Assembly (NCBI RefSeq): GCF_000002595.2
Contig: NC_057006.1
Span: forward strand, 2,495,411 to 2,559,410
Origin: Chlamydomonas reinhardtii
Taxonomy: Eukaryota; Chlorophyta; Chlorophyceae; Chlamydomonadales; Chlamydomonadaceae
DNA length: 64,000 nucleotides
Reading direction: 5' to 3'
Numbering within the stretch: the stretch's first letter is position 1; every line of letters begins with the position of its first letter. Under the pieces are notes generated by a model. It did not search any database. It was not told the origin of the DNA and was given only the letters and a program-made list of their open reading frames with translations. A program made the position numbers and the translations under genes. Below, piece after piece: positions 46,604-57,369 of the stretch.

Positions 46604-48339
46604 TTAGGTGCACTTCTTGCACGAGCGCTTGCACTGGGCATCCATGAAGCCAGGGTTCTTCTCGCATTCACCAAAGAATGCCCACTCCTGGCACCGCTCA
46701 TCCTCGTCGTGGCACTCGGGTGTACCCAGGTTTAGCTTCTTCTTTCCACTGCACACGAGTTGAACAGACACGCAAGACGAAACGGGAGACAGTCATCATC
46801 ATGACAAGCTGTTGCGCTGTTCAATGACGCCCTCTGCACGGCAGTACACCGAGGCAAGGCGTGCAGTAATGGCGAGGCCGGACAGGGACAGTAGCAACAG
46901 AGTCCGCTGCCTGATGCGAGCTTGATGCCGACTGCCCAGCTTGGGCCCGCGCTACGTTATGGCGTACGGCCCGGCCCACAGTGCACATGACCTACTAGGT
47001 ACCCAGCCCCATCGCTAGGCGAACTAAACCCAACCTGCAACCGAACCCAGGTTCTGAGCCTCGATTATATCGGCATCGGCGCTTGCTGGCCCCACCCCCA
47101 CCCAACCCCATGTATGGGCACGCGCTCACCCGATGGGGGCCACGTGGATCCACTTGGTGGCGCTCCACTTGTCACCCTTAAGCGTGGGGCAGCTGCCGTG
47201 CAGGCTGGCGGGGTCATTGCTGCCGTCCGGCTTCAGCGAGTAGAACATGAGCGCATCGCCCTTGATGGGCTTCACGGCCAGTCCGCGCTTGGCGCACTCC
47301 GACCAGCCGTCGCCGGTCACCTTCTGCTCCGCGTTGGGCAGCACCGTCTCGCCGCCCTCCTCCACCGTGGTCCTGCGTAAGTGAAGGGAGAGCGCCCGTG
47401 CGAGTTGCTGGTGATGCATGCATAAAAGGCTGGGTTGAGGTGTGCGCACGGGTCGTGCCGCGCACACCTCGGCGCCCAGCTCCGCCTTGCAGAACGTCAT
47501 TGAACCATGGGTCTCGCACCCAAAGTTCCCAGCCCTCCAGATCGGCGGCCCCTGCCCTCTCGCATGCGCCTCTGTTAATCCTCGTACTCACAGGTACATG
47601 AGCATCGTGACCACGCGCTGGCCGCCGTGCTCGGGGCCGGCGTTGACGGGGTCGTGGAAGTAGTCATAGTGTGGCTCATACTTCTGACCGTCATGGTAGT
47701 GCAGAACCTGCAGCCCCTCATGGTTCTCCAGGGGAATCATCGTCACCTGCGCCACGCGCTTCTCTATTTTGGAGATGACAGAGTCCTCGCCCTTAGCAAA
47801 CCAGGTGCCGGTGCTGGTGCGGATCTCGCTGTCCACACTCTTGCCCGACTCGTTATCAACCACAGAAGACTTGACCATCTTCGGGCGAGCCTGTGAATCC
47901 GTGGGCGACCGGGGATGCAGTCACACGCCCGCTGAATTCCGCGAGACTAGTTTCGCTTTCACGAGGAAACACTGCAGGCTGTGTGACAAATAATTCTAAG
48001 AGCAATAGAGCCCTTGACACCGCACTTGCGCTGCGCTGGCCGCACCTTCTCGACGATGTAGTCGCACTCCTCATCCGAAAGGAAATTCTTCAGCAGGAAG
48101 GCTCGCGGCGACCACGACAGGTGGACAACCTCACCACGCCATTCTTCCTACATTCATTTAGTGTGCGTTCGCCGCTAAAATGGATGCCGCGCGAGCACAG
48201 AGGCTCGTGCAACAGTGCTCTGCCTCCCTCCCACCTTGAGCTCGCCAAAGCCCACGGTGTGGCCAGTGCCCATCATGGCGCTTGAAGGCGCAGCCGCTAC
48301 ATGGCCAGCGAGGGCCAGAACGAGTCCTAAAAGCAGCAT
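46604..48339 (-). CDS. Prolyl 4-hydroxylase with C-terminal ShK-type cysteine domain, secreted/ER
   Basis: Fe(II)/2-oxoglutarate dioxygenase that hydroxylates proline in cell-wall and secreted glycoproteins in the ER/Golgi. Exons 48339-48235, 48129-48046, 47890-47592, 47372-47130, 46748-46604; 291 residues. The signal peptide is MLLLGLVLALAGHVAAAPSS. The catalytic domain shows SWSPRAFLLKNFLSDEECDY, SEIRTSTGTWF, LQVLHYHDGQKYEPHYDYFH with the iron-binding H-x-D, GGQRVVTMLMYL, GGETVLPNA, DALMFYSLKPDGSNDPASLH, and CPTLKGDKWSATKWIHV with the distal His upstream and the 2OG-binding Lys. The last exon encodes a six-cysteine ShK/SXC-like domain (CHDEDERCQEWAFFGECEKN ... CKRSCKKCT), common on algal prolyl hydroxylases and thought to be a matrix or substrate-binding module. 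All active-site residues are present. Confidence 0.96.
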
Positions 48340-49769
48340 TGTCAAGGACTGTGTCAAGGAGCTGGCCCAAGGCTGTGCCCAAGTTTTCCAAGCTTTCGTA
48401 TGCGTTAAATCGCAGTGCTGTTTGTATTATGAATACGTGAATGCGCGGGTGCGGCTTTGTCAACCGTGGTGACATGGTGGCCCGATGGGTGTGCCTATCC
48501 TGCATTTCCTCGTCCGATACCCCCCACCTGTGCCTTGCCCCTTCGCCGAGCCCGCCTTCCCCGACCGCCTGGAGCGGCCAAAGTTATATTGGGGTGCCAT
48601 GGTCGAGCGTACTGCTGCAGTGCTCGTGTGCTTGATTGCCCGGCTGGCGATGGCGACTACACCGGGGCAACAGCTCCGACCAGCTCTTCAGCGTTTCACA
48701 TTTCCCCGCATTTTGCTGACTGCCCCCATTGGTTGTCTCCGTCAGGCCTCCCATGCAGGCCGCGCTTTCCACCCATTGCGAACCGTGGTGCGCAGTGGAA
48801 GTCAGGGCTCTTCGTTTAGACAAGGGAGGGGTGGACACCTTGAGCATGGAAATTGCCACATTCCGCATACCAGGCACCTTCAATCAAGTGGGAACAGTGC
48901 GTTTGGGCCGCCCCGTGCCTATGCCTTCCAGAGCTGTCCGTAATACCAGTGTAGGATGTAAGGATGAGAGTATGAGGAGGACAGGAGGTACGGCAGACCA
49001 GAGGTTTGCTGACAGCCCCACATAAGGGCAGCACCACGCAGTCTACCCAACATGCGTGCAAAAGCCGCGTCCAGGCGTGGAAACTGGAAAGCGGAGTCCC
49101 AAGGTGATGGATGGCTGCAGCAGTACCCATTTAACGAAGTGCTTGCTAGTGAATGCGAATGCAAGACGCCGTCGCGAGCTCCCATTGCCGGGGATATGCG
49201 GAACGTTGATCACCCTTTACTGTGAGAGAAACCCATACTCCCCAACGATATACCCCTAGAGAGGGACCTCGGATGACATCTTGTAGCAAACTCCTATCCC
49301 ACGTCCGATAACATAACTTACCACTGAGGAGACTGGAAAGGCGGTCGAGATGTCCAACGGATGTGAAGCGAGAGACTGCGTGTTTGCAACGAACGATGCT
49401 GACGAGAAGCATAAGTTAGGGCCCAGCCTGTCTCTGGCCAGAACACTGGGCATATTGGCGGCTCAACGGCGCCCGCCGTGCCTCTCATCCCGTCTGAATC
49501 TTATGGATCTTGGGGCGGTCCGCCCATACATCTTGAGATGCATTTTGAACAGCTGTCCTGCTACAGTCTCCTTGGTGGGGACGCCCATGTTTGTCACCGT
49601 CGGAGCTCGGGAAGGAGCGGCACGCAACGGGCGGCGACGGGTGCCTCGTGCCTGGAAACGCGCAGTCGTAGGGAAACGCGCCGCTGTAGGGGCTGAGGTA
49701 CGCCGCCTCCACGCACCTGGCCCCTCGCGTCCCTTGCCCGGTGGGCCAGTAAAGCGCTTTTTTCTCTGA

Positions 49770-49905
49770 GGAGAAGGAAGGGAAAAGGCGCAGCACCACA
49801 CCGGCACGCAACCTGCAACGCGAGCAAGCAGAACGCCAGGGACCACCGCGCCAGTCACCGACACCCAAGAATGCCCCTCCGGGGCAAAGCAAGGGATGGG
49901 CAAGC
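49770..49905 (-). repeat. Repeat family B, inverted 3' segment
   Basis: Reverse complement matches 44540-44645: both have TTTGCCCCGGAGGGG, the GTTCTGCTTGCTCGCGTTGC block and GTGCCGGTGTGGTGCTGCGC. Confidence 0.75.
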
Positions 49906-49960
49906 CGGGGCCCCCCAAAAAAGGTGAAGCAACCACCCGAACTCACAGAACAGAGTAAGA

Positions 49961-50053
49961 CAAGAAAAGGTGGCTTTCCCTCGCAAGGGAAAAGTGGGCT
50001 GAGCCCACGCCACGTCCTCCGTCTGAGGCCGAAGGTTCCGATACTAGCCTCAT
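49961..50053 (-). repeat. 93-base block, exact inverted match of 5258-5350
   Basis: No difference from the other copy over 93 bases, read by eye. The flanks are unrelated. Confidence 0.85.
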
Positions 50054-50457
50054 CTCCCGGACATAGCCGGGGTCGGTTTGTGCAGGCACCGCCCGCCATA
50101 TGTGCCCAGTCGCGCCCAGCTAGTGCACTAGTGCAGCAGGCAGCAGGCCAACCAGACAGCAAGAAAAACCTCTCAACACCCCTGCCGCTGCAGCCGACTG
50201 CCCGCTACGCCATGCTCGTCAACACAGGTCGCTAACCAGACAACACCGGCAGGTCTCAACCTGCGCGCCGGCGCCGCTTTGAAGGCGGCGCCGCGCTGTC
50301 CTCCTCCATGTGGCCTTGCCCGCCCCCTCTGCTCCGAACATGCGCGCCGCCACTGCCGCTGGGCCCAGGGACGCCCGTGCCGCCGCCACCACCGGGCCCA
50401 ACGCCGTGGCCGCTCCTGTTGCCGCCGGTAGGCGCGGTGCCACCGCCGCCGCCACCG

Positions 50458-50549
50458 CCGTCTCCAGGCCCTGCACCGCCGCCACCGCCGCCGCCAGGCC
50501 CTGCACCGCCGCCACCGCCGCCGCCAGGCCCTGCACCGCCACCGCCGCC
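50458..50549 (-). repeat. Coding minisatellite, three ~30-base units
   Basis: The unit CAGGCCCTGCACCGCCGCCA (plus strand, partial) repeats three times and encodes the [11 protein letters not shown] series. Confidence 0.9.
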
Positions 50550-50665
50550 AGCAGGTCGCAGGGCTGCAGGCCGCGGTTTGCCAAGCAGCATCTCCATCAG
50601 CGCGTGCCGCATGTTTGTAGCCGAGTTGGCGTCGCGGCCCTGCAGTTCAACATGCAAACAGGGCG

Positions 50666-50750
50666 TGTGTCATCCCGTGTGTCACCCCGTGTCATCTCCA
50701 AACCCTCCTGTGTCATCCCGTGTCATCCCGTGTCATCATCTCCAAACCGA
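50666..50750. repeat. Short tandem repeat of TGTCATCCCG units
   Basis: Five or more units of GTGTCATCCCG with interspersed CATCTCCAAACC, next to the acceptor of the last exon of the possible nuclease remnant. Confidence 0.8.
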
Positions 50751-50769
50751 CCTGCCGCCCCAAGCCTGC

Positions 50770-51085
50770 CATCCCACTTACCCAGAGTAAGGAAAAGGAA
50801 AGAACGGAGAAACACGGAAACCCAGCACCATAGCCCAAACCACCGCGAGCACGGGGACCCACCACAGGCGCACACACAACAGAGCGCCGGCACACCCACA
50901 CCAACACATCGCAAACCGGGCCCCGGGCCCCATGCAGGCCAGGGAACACAGGCAGCTGCTGCCCGACCGCCACGCACGCACGCCGACCCAAACGGCCGCG
51001 CGATCTGACCCAGTATCCCAGCAACACAGCAGGCCAGCGACTACATGGGAACCACCGCAGGCGCACGTCGGTACAAATGTACGGC
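50770..51085 (-). repeat. Repeat family B, inverted unit 3
   Basis: Reverse complement matches unit 1/unit 2: GCGTGCGTGCGTGGCGG, GGGGCCCGGGGCCCGGTTTG, and ends near ACGTGCGCCTGCGGTGGTTC. It lies inside what would be the second intron of the nuclease-like remnant. Confidence 0.8.
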
Positions 51086-51537
51086 AAGGTTGTAACTCTT
51101 CTCATCCGCCGAGTGCCTGTGTGGCCCACCGGGTCGCTGCACCCCCGGCCGCAGTCCAGCTGTGCCTGTTGCACTCCAGCTGTGACAAGCTACTAGCAGA
51201 CGCTGGACCAGCTTCCGGAACACCGCATAGCTGCAGGTAGACTGAACCGTGCAAAACAGTCCGTGAAACGGAGCTGGGCTTGAGGAAAAAGGACCTGCTA
51301 TCAGTAGTACTGGCAGACCAGCGGTTTGTTGGCGTTGCGCCTCTGCCTTCAACGAAGCGACAAAAGGCTCTCCTGCTGAGGCTCTGTTGCGGCACCCAAC
51401 TCACCGCAGTCTCTTCCGATGTAAGGCTGATTGAAAGCGGTGCGCAGGGGCTTCCTGCATTTGTCTAGGGGCCCTCTCGGATGAATTTGCTTTGATCCCG
51501 GACGGACACGCTCATTGCGGGCAAGAGCGTCATTAAC

Positions 51538-52140
51538 CTGCAAAACTGGCGCCATGACCGGAAGCTCTAAGGGTGGGCGGGTGTGCACTCCAGGCCTGCT
51601 GGAGCGGGAGGGTGAGGGGGAGGGGGCGGGAGGGGGAGGGTGAGGGGGATTTTCCAGATATGGTTTTGGTGAGGGTAAGCGAGATGTGCGGGTGGTGGGA
51701 TTCGCAGTGCTGTTTTCGAGTGAGTGTAACAACGTAGGGGGGGTTGCGGGGTTTTTAGGAGGGGTGCGGGGGAGGGGTGCGGGCGAATAGCAGCGGGTGC
51801 GGAGTCCTCCGCTTCCCTCACCTCCGCTCCTCCGCCTGCAGCCCACACACCGGAGATGTACGACCCGGGGCAACAGTTCGTCTTTCATTGCGGGCCTTCA
51901 CCGGGTTGCTTCCCAGCTAAACTGACTCAAGATAACTACATATTCTGTTGTGATATAGCCAACGACTTAGGGTTCGCGACGACTGGGAACGGTATTCGCG
52001 CAAGAAGTAGCTTGTGCCCACGAGTCGAAACTCCATCCCTCTGTATTCTAGACTTTATCAACACAGCAAAGCATGTGTAACTAGCCAATATCGTGCTCGT
52101 TCGCGTGGCTTTGCGGGTCACGGACAGTGCTGCAGCGCCG
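51538..52140. other. Intergenic DNA upstream of the 1570-residue protein
   Basis: Contains a G-rich stretch at 51595-51660 (GGGAGGGTGAGGGGGAGGGG). A minus-strand open frame from ATG 51888 runs into the exon-like piece at 51537-51405, but its middle is low-complexity and I do not support it as coding. Confidence 0.35.
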
Positions 52141-55100
52141 ATGGACGCGACGTGCAGCCTGGGTGAGTTATCCACATCGATACATCAAGATGATCCCTGT
52201 GCATATTAGTTGTTAGGGGGGCCAGTGGAAGGCTTGTGCTGCAGAGCAACGACCCCGCGTCTTCGCGCGAGTCGTTTTACCAGCCGTTGCTTGTCAGCTT
52301 CATAACACGCACGCCGAAATAACCTGTGCATACGGCTCACGCATACCGAGCCTCCCTTTTGTGCCCATACGCTGCACCGCAGGCAATGCACCAAGTTGCC
52401 ACGCGTCGCAGGGCTTCCCGCAATCCCAGAAACGGGGCGAAACACTGCATCCTGCTGGATACTCACAGGCACAGTCGGCCGGACACGAGTGCCCACCGAC
52501 TTGTGCCGCGCTACAGTACCGGTCACAACAACTAGGGCCCAGCGGCAGCGACGAGCACAGCTTGGACGCCACCTCGTATCATGTGCCAAATTCGCCATCG
52601 TCACGCCCGAGCTCGAACTGCGGCACTGCGGCCGCGTGCCCCGACGCGTCGCTGGAGGTTGCCAAGGCGGCCAAGGGCGCCAGCATATGCAGCCCGCGCC
52701 AAAGCGCGAGCCAGCTCGTTGCGCACACCATCACTGCCGCCGCGGCCGCAACAAGGGAGCTGCCCAACAGCCCATCGCCAAACAGCGCCTCAGAGCCGCT
52801 GGTCCACCTGCACATACAATCACCGCCGCCTGCCGCCACCGCGGCCACGCACCACAGCACCCATGGCTCGCCAACTCCCTGGCCCCAGCAGCACACGTGG
52901 GCAGCCACAGCTAACGCTGATACGGCCACCGCCGCGCCCATCCTGGGCCCTCACCATGGCCAGGACCAGGTCCAGCGCCGCCGCAGCGGCGTCGCCGTGG
53001 CGGCCGTCCTCGCCGCTGTGCCTGGCCCAGGCCTCGCTTCCTCGCGGGTAGCTCCTGCTGCACTCGCGCAGGCGTACCTCCAATCGCACCTCCACCAACA
53101 GTTCGTCGCCCTGCCAGCTGGCCGGCAGTTCGCTCCCGCTGCTGTAACCACGGGTGCGGACTGCAGCGACCCCATGCACACCGACTCGACCGACGAGGGC
53201 ACAGGGTGCAGCGGCGTGGCGCCGCCGCACGCCGCCGCCGCCGCCGCCACCTGCGAAGCAGCAACAGCGGCGCCAGCCGCCGCTGCTGAGGCGCCTGCCG
53301 CTGCCAACGCTGAAGCCACAGCTGCAGCCGCAGGCGCGCTGGACGCGGACACTGCCGGAGCTTTGTTCCGAGTGAACAGCCTCGCCATGTCTGACCCTGA
53401 GGTGGACCTACTAGATGCCCTGCTCAAGGGCAGCAGCGATGACGCCGACGACGTTGAGACCGACGGCGGCACCGGGGCGGTGGGTGGCGGCTGTCTTGGC
53501 GCTGAGGGCGCCGGTGTCGGCGGCGTCGAGGGCGCTGGCTCGGGCCCTGTGGGCGCCTTTGGCAGCGCGCGGGCGGTGCGGCCAACCTCATTCGGCGGCG
53601 CCATCGGACCATTTGCGGAGGCGTCACTGCAGCCCACGCTGTCTGATTACAGCGGCCGCGCCTCCCCTGGGGAGCTCGAGGACGACGCTGTGCTCCTAGC
53701 CGGCCTGGAAGCGGCGGCAGACCAGCTGGAGGCGGACAGTGCTGTTGCGGCGGCGGCTGCCGCAGCTGCAGTCGCCGCAGCGGGGGCGCCAGCACCCGAT
53801 GGCATGGGCCGCAGCATGGGCGCAGCCGGCGGTGGCGAGGGCGCCGCGGCGGCGGCGCAGCTGCCTCATGCGCACCTGCAGGCGCTGCACCACCAGCCTC
53901 ACCTGCTCAACGCCTACAGCGAGCCACTGCCCTTCTCCGCACCGCTGCCGCACCACCTGGCACTGCACCCCAACGCGCCGGGCAGCCTCGCGCCGGGGCC
54001 TGCCGCGGCGCCGGTTCCTGCCACCGCCGCGCCTGCCGCCGCTGCGCCGCTATCGTTCGCCGCCGCATCGCCTGGCCACGCCATGTCGCCTGGCCCCGTG
54101 CCGCCCGCGCCGCGCATGATGAGGCCGCACGCCGCTGCCCTGAACACCGCTGCCGCCTCGCCGCCAGCGCCCTCGCCGGGCTCGCCTTGCATGGGCGGCG
54201 CCACTGTGGGCAGCAGCAGTCCGCCGCACCTGCAGCACCAGTCCAGCGCGCATGCGCGCATGCCGCACCGACTCTCCCGCACCGTAGCCATTGTGGAGGA
54301 GCACGGCTTGCTGCCGCCCGCACACTCGGCACCGGCGGCTAACGGCGGCAATCCCCACCCGCCGCCGCCGATGCCCGCGACTGGCGCGGTGTCGTCTGGC
54401 GGCGCCTGCTCGCCCATGCACGTGGATGTGGGCGCAAGCATGGAGCCGCGTGTCGGCAGCTGTCACTCGTTCGGTGCCTGCGGCGGCAGCTCCGGCGGCG
54501 GCGGCGGCACACAGTGTGGCGGCGGCAGCGGCAGCACGGCTCGGGCGACAGCGGCGCATGCAGGCTGCGACCATCACAGCTCGGGCGGCGGCGGCGGCCA
54601 CGGGGGCAGCACAAGCGGTGCTGATGGTGGCGCCACCAGCGCTGACGACGCGGGGCCGCACCTGCAAGCTCTGCAGGCCGCCCGCGCACCCGGACAGCAC
54701 GCGAGCCCCTTTGACATCAGAGGCAAGCGCGTGCGCCTGCAGGATGCACCTGCACCCACGTCGTTGGCCCCTGGGCCAGCACCACCGCCGCCCACTGCGG
54801 CCGCCCTCGGCGCCGCCGCTGCAGCCAAGGGATTCGGCCGGCCTAGCAGCCCCAGCAGCCACAGCCATAGCATCGGCGACCCGATGAGCATCAGCACGGC
54901 GGCGGCCGACCCATCTGGCGGCGGCTACCCGCATCCGCACCAGACCTACGCGCCGTACCACCCGGCGTACGGCATGTACCCGCCGCCCGGCCCGTACGGC
55001 ATGCCATACGACCCCTACTACCCGTACGGCTACCCACACCCGCACCACCATCCCGGCTATCCCGAGACCGCGCCGCCCCCACATGGCGCATCTGACCCGT

Positions 55101-57369
55101 ACGGGGGCCACCACCACCCCGCTGGAGCCCCATACGACATGGCGGCGGCGGCGGGTGGGCCTCGCGCGCCCATGCACTACCCTGGCTTCATGGTTCCCCG
55201 CCAGCGGCTGTACCGGCGCTTTATGTCGGGCCTGCGCGGCCGCGACGCCGCGGTGCCGCCCGAGCTCACGGCCTCAGGGGCCCTGCCGGCGGCCGCGCAC
55301 GCGCCTGCAGGCGCCGCAGAGGGCGCTGCCAGTGCGGGCGCGGGCGGCAGCGGCCCCTGGCTGATGTCAATGGGCTCGGCGCCGGTGTCGTCGGCCGCTG
55401 CAAGCGCGGCAGTGGCGGCGGCAGACGTGGCCGCTGCGGGGCAGCTGTCCAACCAGCGTGGCGATGCGGCTCGCTTGCGTGCCGCCAGCGCCGCTGGTGT
55501 GAGCAAGGAGGCATCAGGTCTGGCGGCAACTGAGGCTGACGGCATGCAGGTGCGGCCCTCGTTGGCGTTCTTGACGCATGGTCCTGCCCGGACATTCCTG
55601 TTAGAGGTCGCCGCCTGGGGCATACACGATGGGTATATCATACGGCACTTTGAACACTTAACTCACCCGAATTGTTGGCCATCCGATCATACATCGACGC
55701 AGGCTGCGCGCGAGTGCCACGACATTTTTGCGGGCGATGATGTGGCGCTGCCGCTGCCGCGCTCCACCGTGGACGGCATCCGCCAGGAGCTGCGCGCAGT
55801 GACTCAAGAGCTCATCCAGCGCCGCATGGGAGCTGCGGCCGCGGTGGTGGCATGCGGGGGCACTGCCGTCCCAGAAGGACCCGCGGCTGGCGCCACACAG
55901 GGCCCCTTTCTGCAGCCACGGGTACGTGTTCGCAACGGCGGCTGCCGCAGTCGCCACGGGTCACATAGTGTATGCAAAGACTGTGCGGGCCACGTTCTGC
56001 AGCTACGCTTTGCTCAGTGCTGAATTGCACCGCGCCGTGTGTCCTGTCCTGTCCTGTCCCGCAGACCTCGCTGCCTGTGTTGGAGGCAACATCCAGCGTT
56101 CCCAGCCGGCCGCCTGGCGCGCCCATGCAGCTCGGCAGCGCCTCGTGTGTGTCGGCACCGCCGGGCCACAGCGGCCACCCCCACACATCGGTCCTGCATA
56201 AGCGGCCCTCCACTGGGCCAGACGGCAGCTCCACCTTCTCGCCGCCGCGCATCCGGCCGGCACCATCTGCACCCGCAGCCAACGTCTTTGCCGCGGCTTT
56301 CGGCCATGCCGGCGCCGCAGCGCCGCTGCCAATAAGTGGGCCTGACGCGGGCGTGAGCAGGAGCAATGGCGGTGCCGGCACCTGCAGCACAGCGGTGCCT
56401 GCCTCGATGAAGCCGCCCCTGCTGTACGCGTCTGACTTGTGCGGTGCCTCGCAGCCGCCCGTGGGCAGCCCGCCTGCCATGCGCCAGCTCTTCCCGGGAC
56501 CAGCCGGTCCGGGCGCTCCGGCCTTTGGCATGCGGCCCAGCTCTGCCTCCGCGCCGCTAGCGGGGCCGCGGCCAACCATGTCGGGCTCCACTGCGTCAGT
56601 GTGCCATAGCGCCTCGGGCGCGCACCCGCTGCCCCCCATGCCGACGGTGGCGGCGCAACGTATGGAGGAGGGGCGGTCTGCACACCAACAGCCGCAGCAG
56701 GTGCAGGCACAGGCAGCTCAGTCGCAGCACCCGCACCTGCAGCAGCTGCAGCGCCCGCAGTCACACCCACACCAGCAGCACCAGCTGCAGCCGCAGCAGC
56801 ACGTGACGCACCTGCCCCAGGGCAGCAGTGCGGCGGCGCCGATGGCAAACCGCGGTGCCTACCAGGTCGGCCAGCAAGGCAGCGTGGCTGCGGAGGCAGA
56901 GGGCGAGGTGGAGGGTGGCGAGGAGGTGCACGGCCCTGACACGGCGACGGCCATGTGGATACACAGGAACAGCACAACCAACGGCGGCACATCGGCAGGC
57001 GGCGGCGTCGGCGGCTCGTCGGCCGCGGTGACCGGCGCAGCGCAGCCGCCTAGCGCCCGAGTAGCAGCAGCAGGACCGGGGCCAGGGGCGCCGCCGGCGG
57101 CAGGCTACTATCCGCCGCCGCCAGGACCGTACGATTATCACGGCTACGGTGCATACTACCCGCCACCGCCGCATGCCGTGTATGGCTCGCGCCCCGGGTA
57201 CGGTATGTACCCGCCGCCGACGTACGGCGTGCCGCCGCCAGGAAGCTACCGTGGCGGCATGTACGGGATGCACCCACCACCGCCGACCTACGGCCCCACT
57301 GCATGGCCTGACTATTGCATGCCGCTACCTGGCTCAGGCGCTCCGCCCCCAGGAGCACCCAGGTCCTAG
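52141..57369 (+). CDS. Large low-complexity protein (1570 residues) with Pro-Tyr-Gly-rich segments; function unknown
   Basis: Exons 52141-52162, 52383-55549, 55703-55921, 56065-57369. The first is only 22 bases (MDATCSLG with the split Gly) and its phase fits the acceptor at 52382. Most of the protein is Ala, Gly, Pro, His and Gln. Islands that may be real motifs are LFRVNSLAMSDPEVDLLDAL (about residue 340), a basic stretch YRRFMSGLRGRDAAVP, and CHDIFAGDDVALPLPRSTVD plus IRQELRAVTQELIQRR (helical). Two segments are rich in YGMYPPP and YYPYGYPHP-type repeats, one near residue 950 and one at the C-terminus. Such tyrosine-proline repeats occur in RNA-binding and condensate-forming proteins, but I can see no RNA-binding domain. 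I do not recognise the family. Confidence 0.7.

Larger units (their letters stand above)
48340..50255. other. Intergenic and repeat DNA upstream of prolyl 4-hydroxylase
   Basis: 48340-49450 shows no recognisable gene. 49700-49930 is inverted family B sequence (the CCCCTCCGGGGCAAAGCA segment), followed by the 93-base block at 49961-50053. Open frames here lie in repeat sequence. Confidence 0.45.
50256..51537 (-). pseudogene. Possible TnpB/Fanzor-type nuclease remnant (C-terminal part) with Gly-rich, basic tail
   Basis: Three exon-like stretches join in phase: 51537-51405, 51294-51083 and 50639-50256. The last starts GRDANSATNMRHALMEML and continues GKPRPAALRP. This resembles the third RuvC motif and C-terminal helix of TnpB/Fanzor proteins (R-D-x-N-x-A-x-N, then a G-x-PRP string), where the Asp is catalytic. 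A poly-Gly tract of three 30-base units and a basic end (PPSKRRRRAG, a likely nuclear signal) follow. I do not see the first RuvC motif, the Glu motif or the zinc ribbon. The second intron carries an inverted family B copy. The two upstream exon-like pieces have no recognised domain and may not belong. It could also be a lineage-specific host gene. Confidence 0.35.

Noticed and set aside
49485-50162. 225-codon minus-strand frame through repeat DNA
   Set aside because: It runs through family B and the hairpin block and has no consistent composition or motif, so it is probably accidental.
51349-51888. Open frame from ATG 51888 as the true N-terminus of the nuclease-like remnant
   Set aside because: The first 110 codons are Pro/Ser low-complexity from a G-rich tract. 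The only tidy donor after the ATG (after 51852) gives the wrong phase for the exon at 51537.
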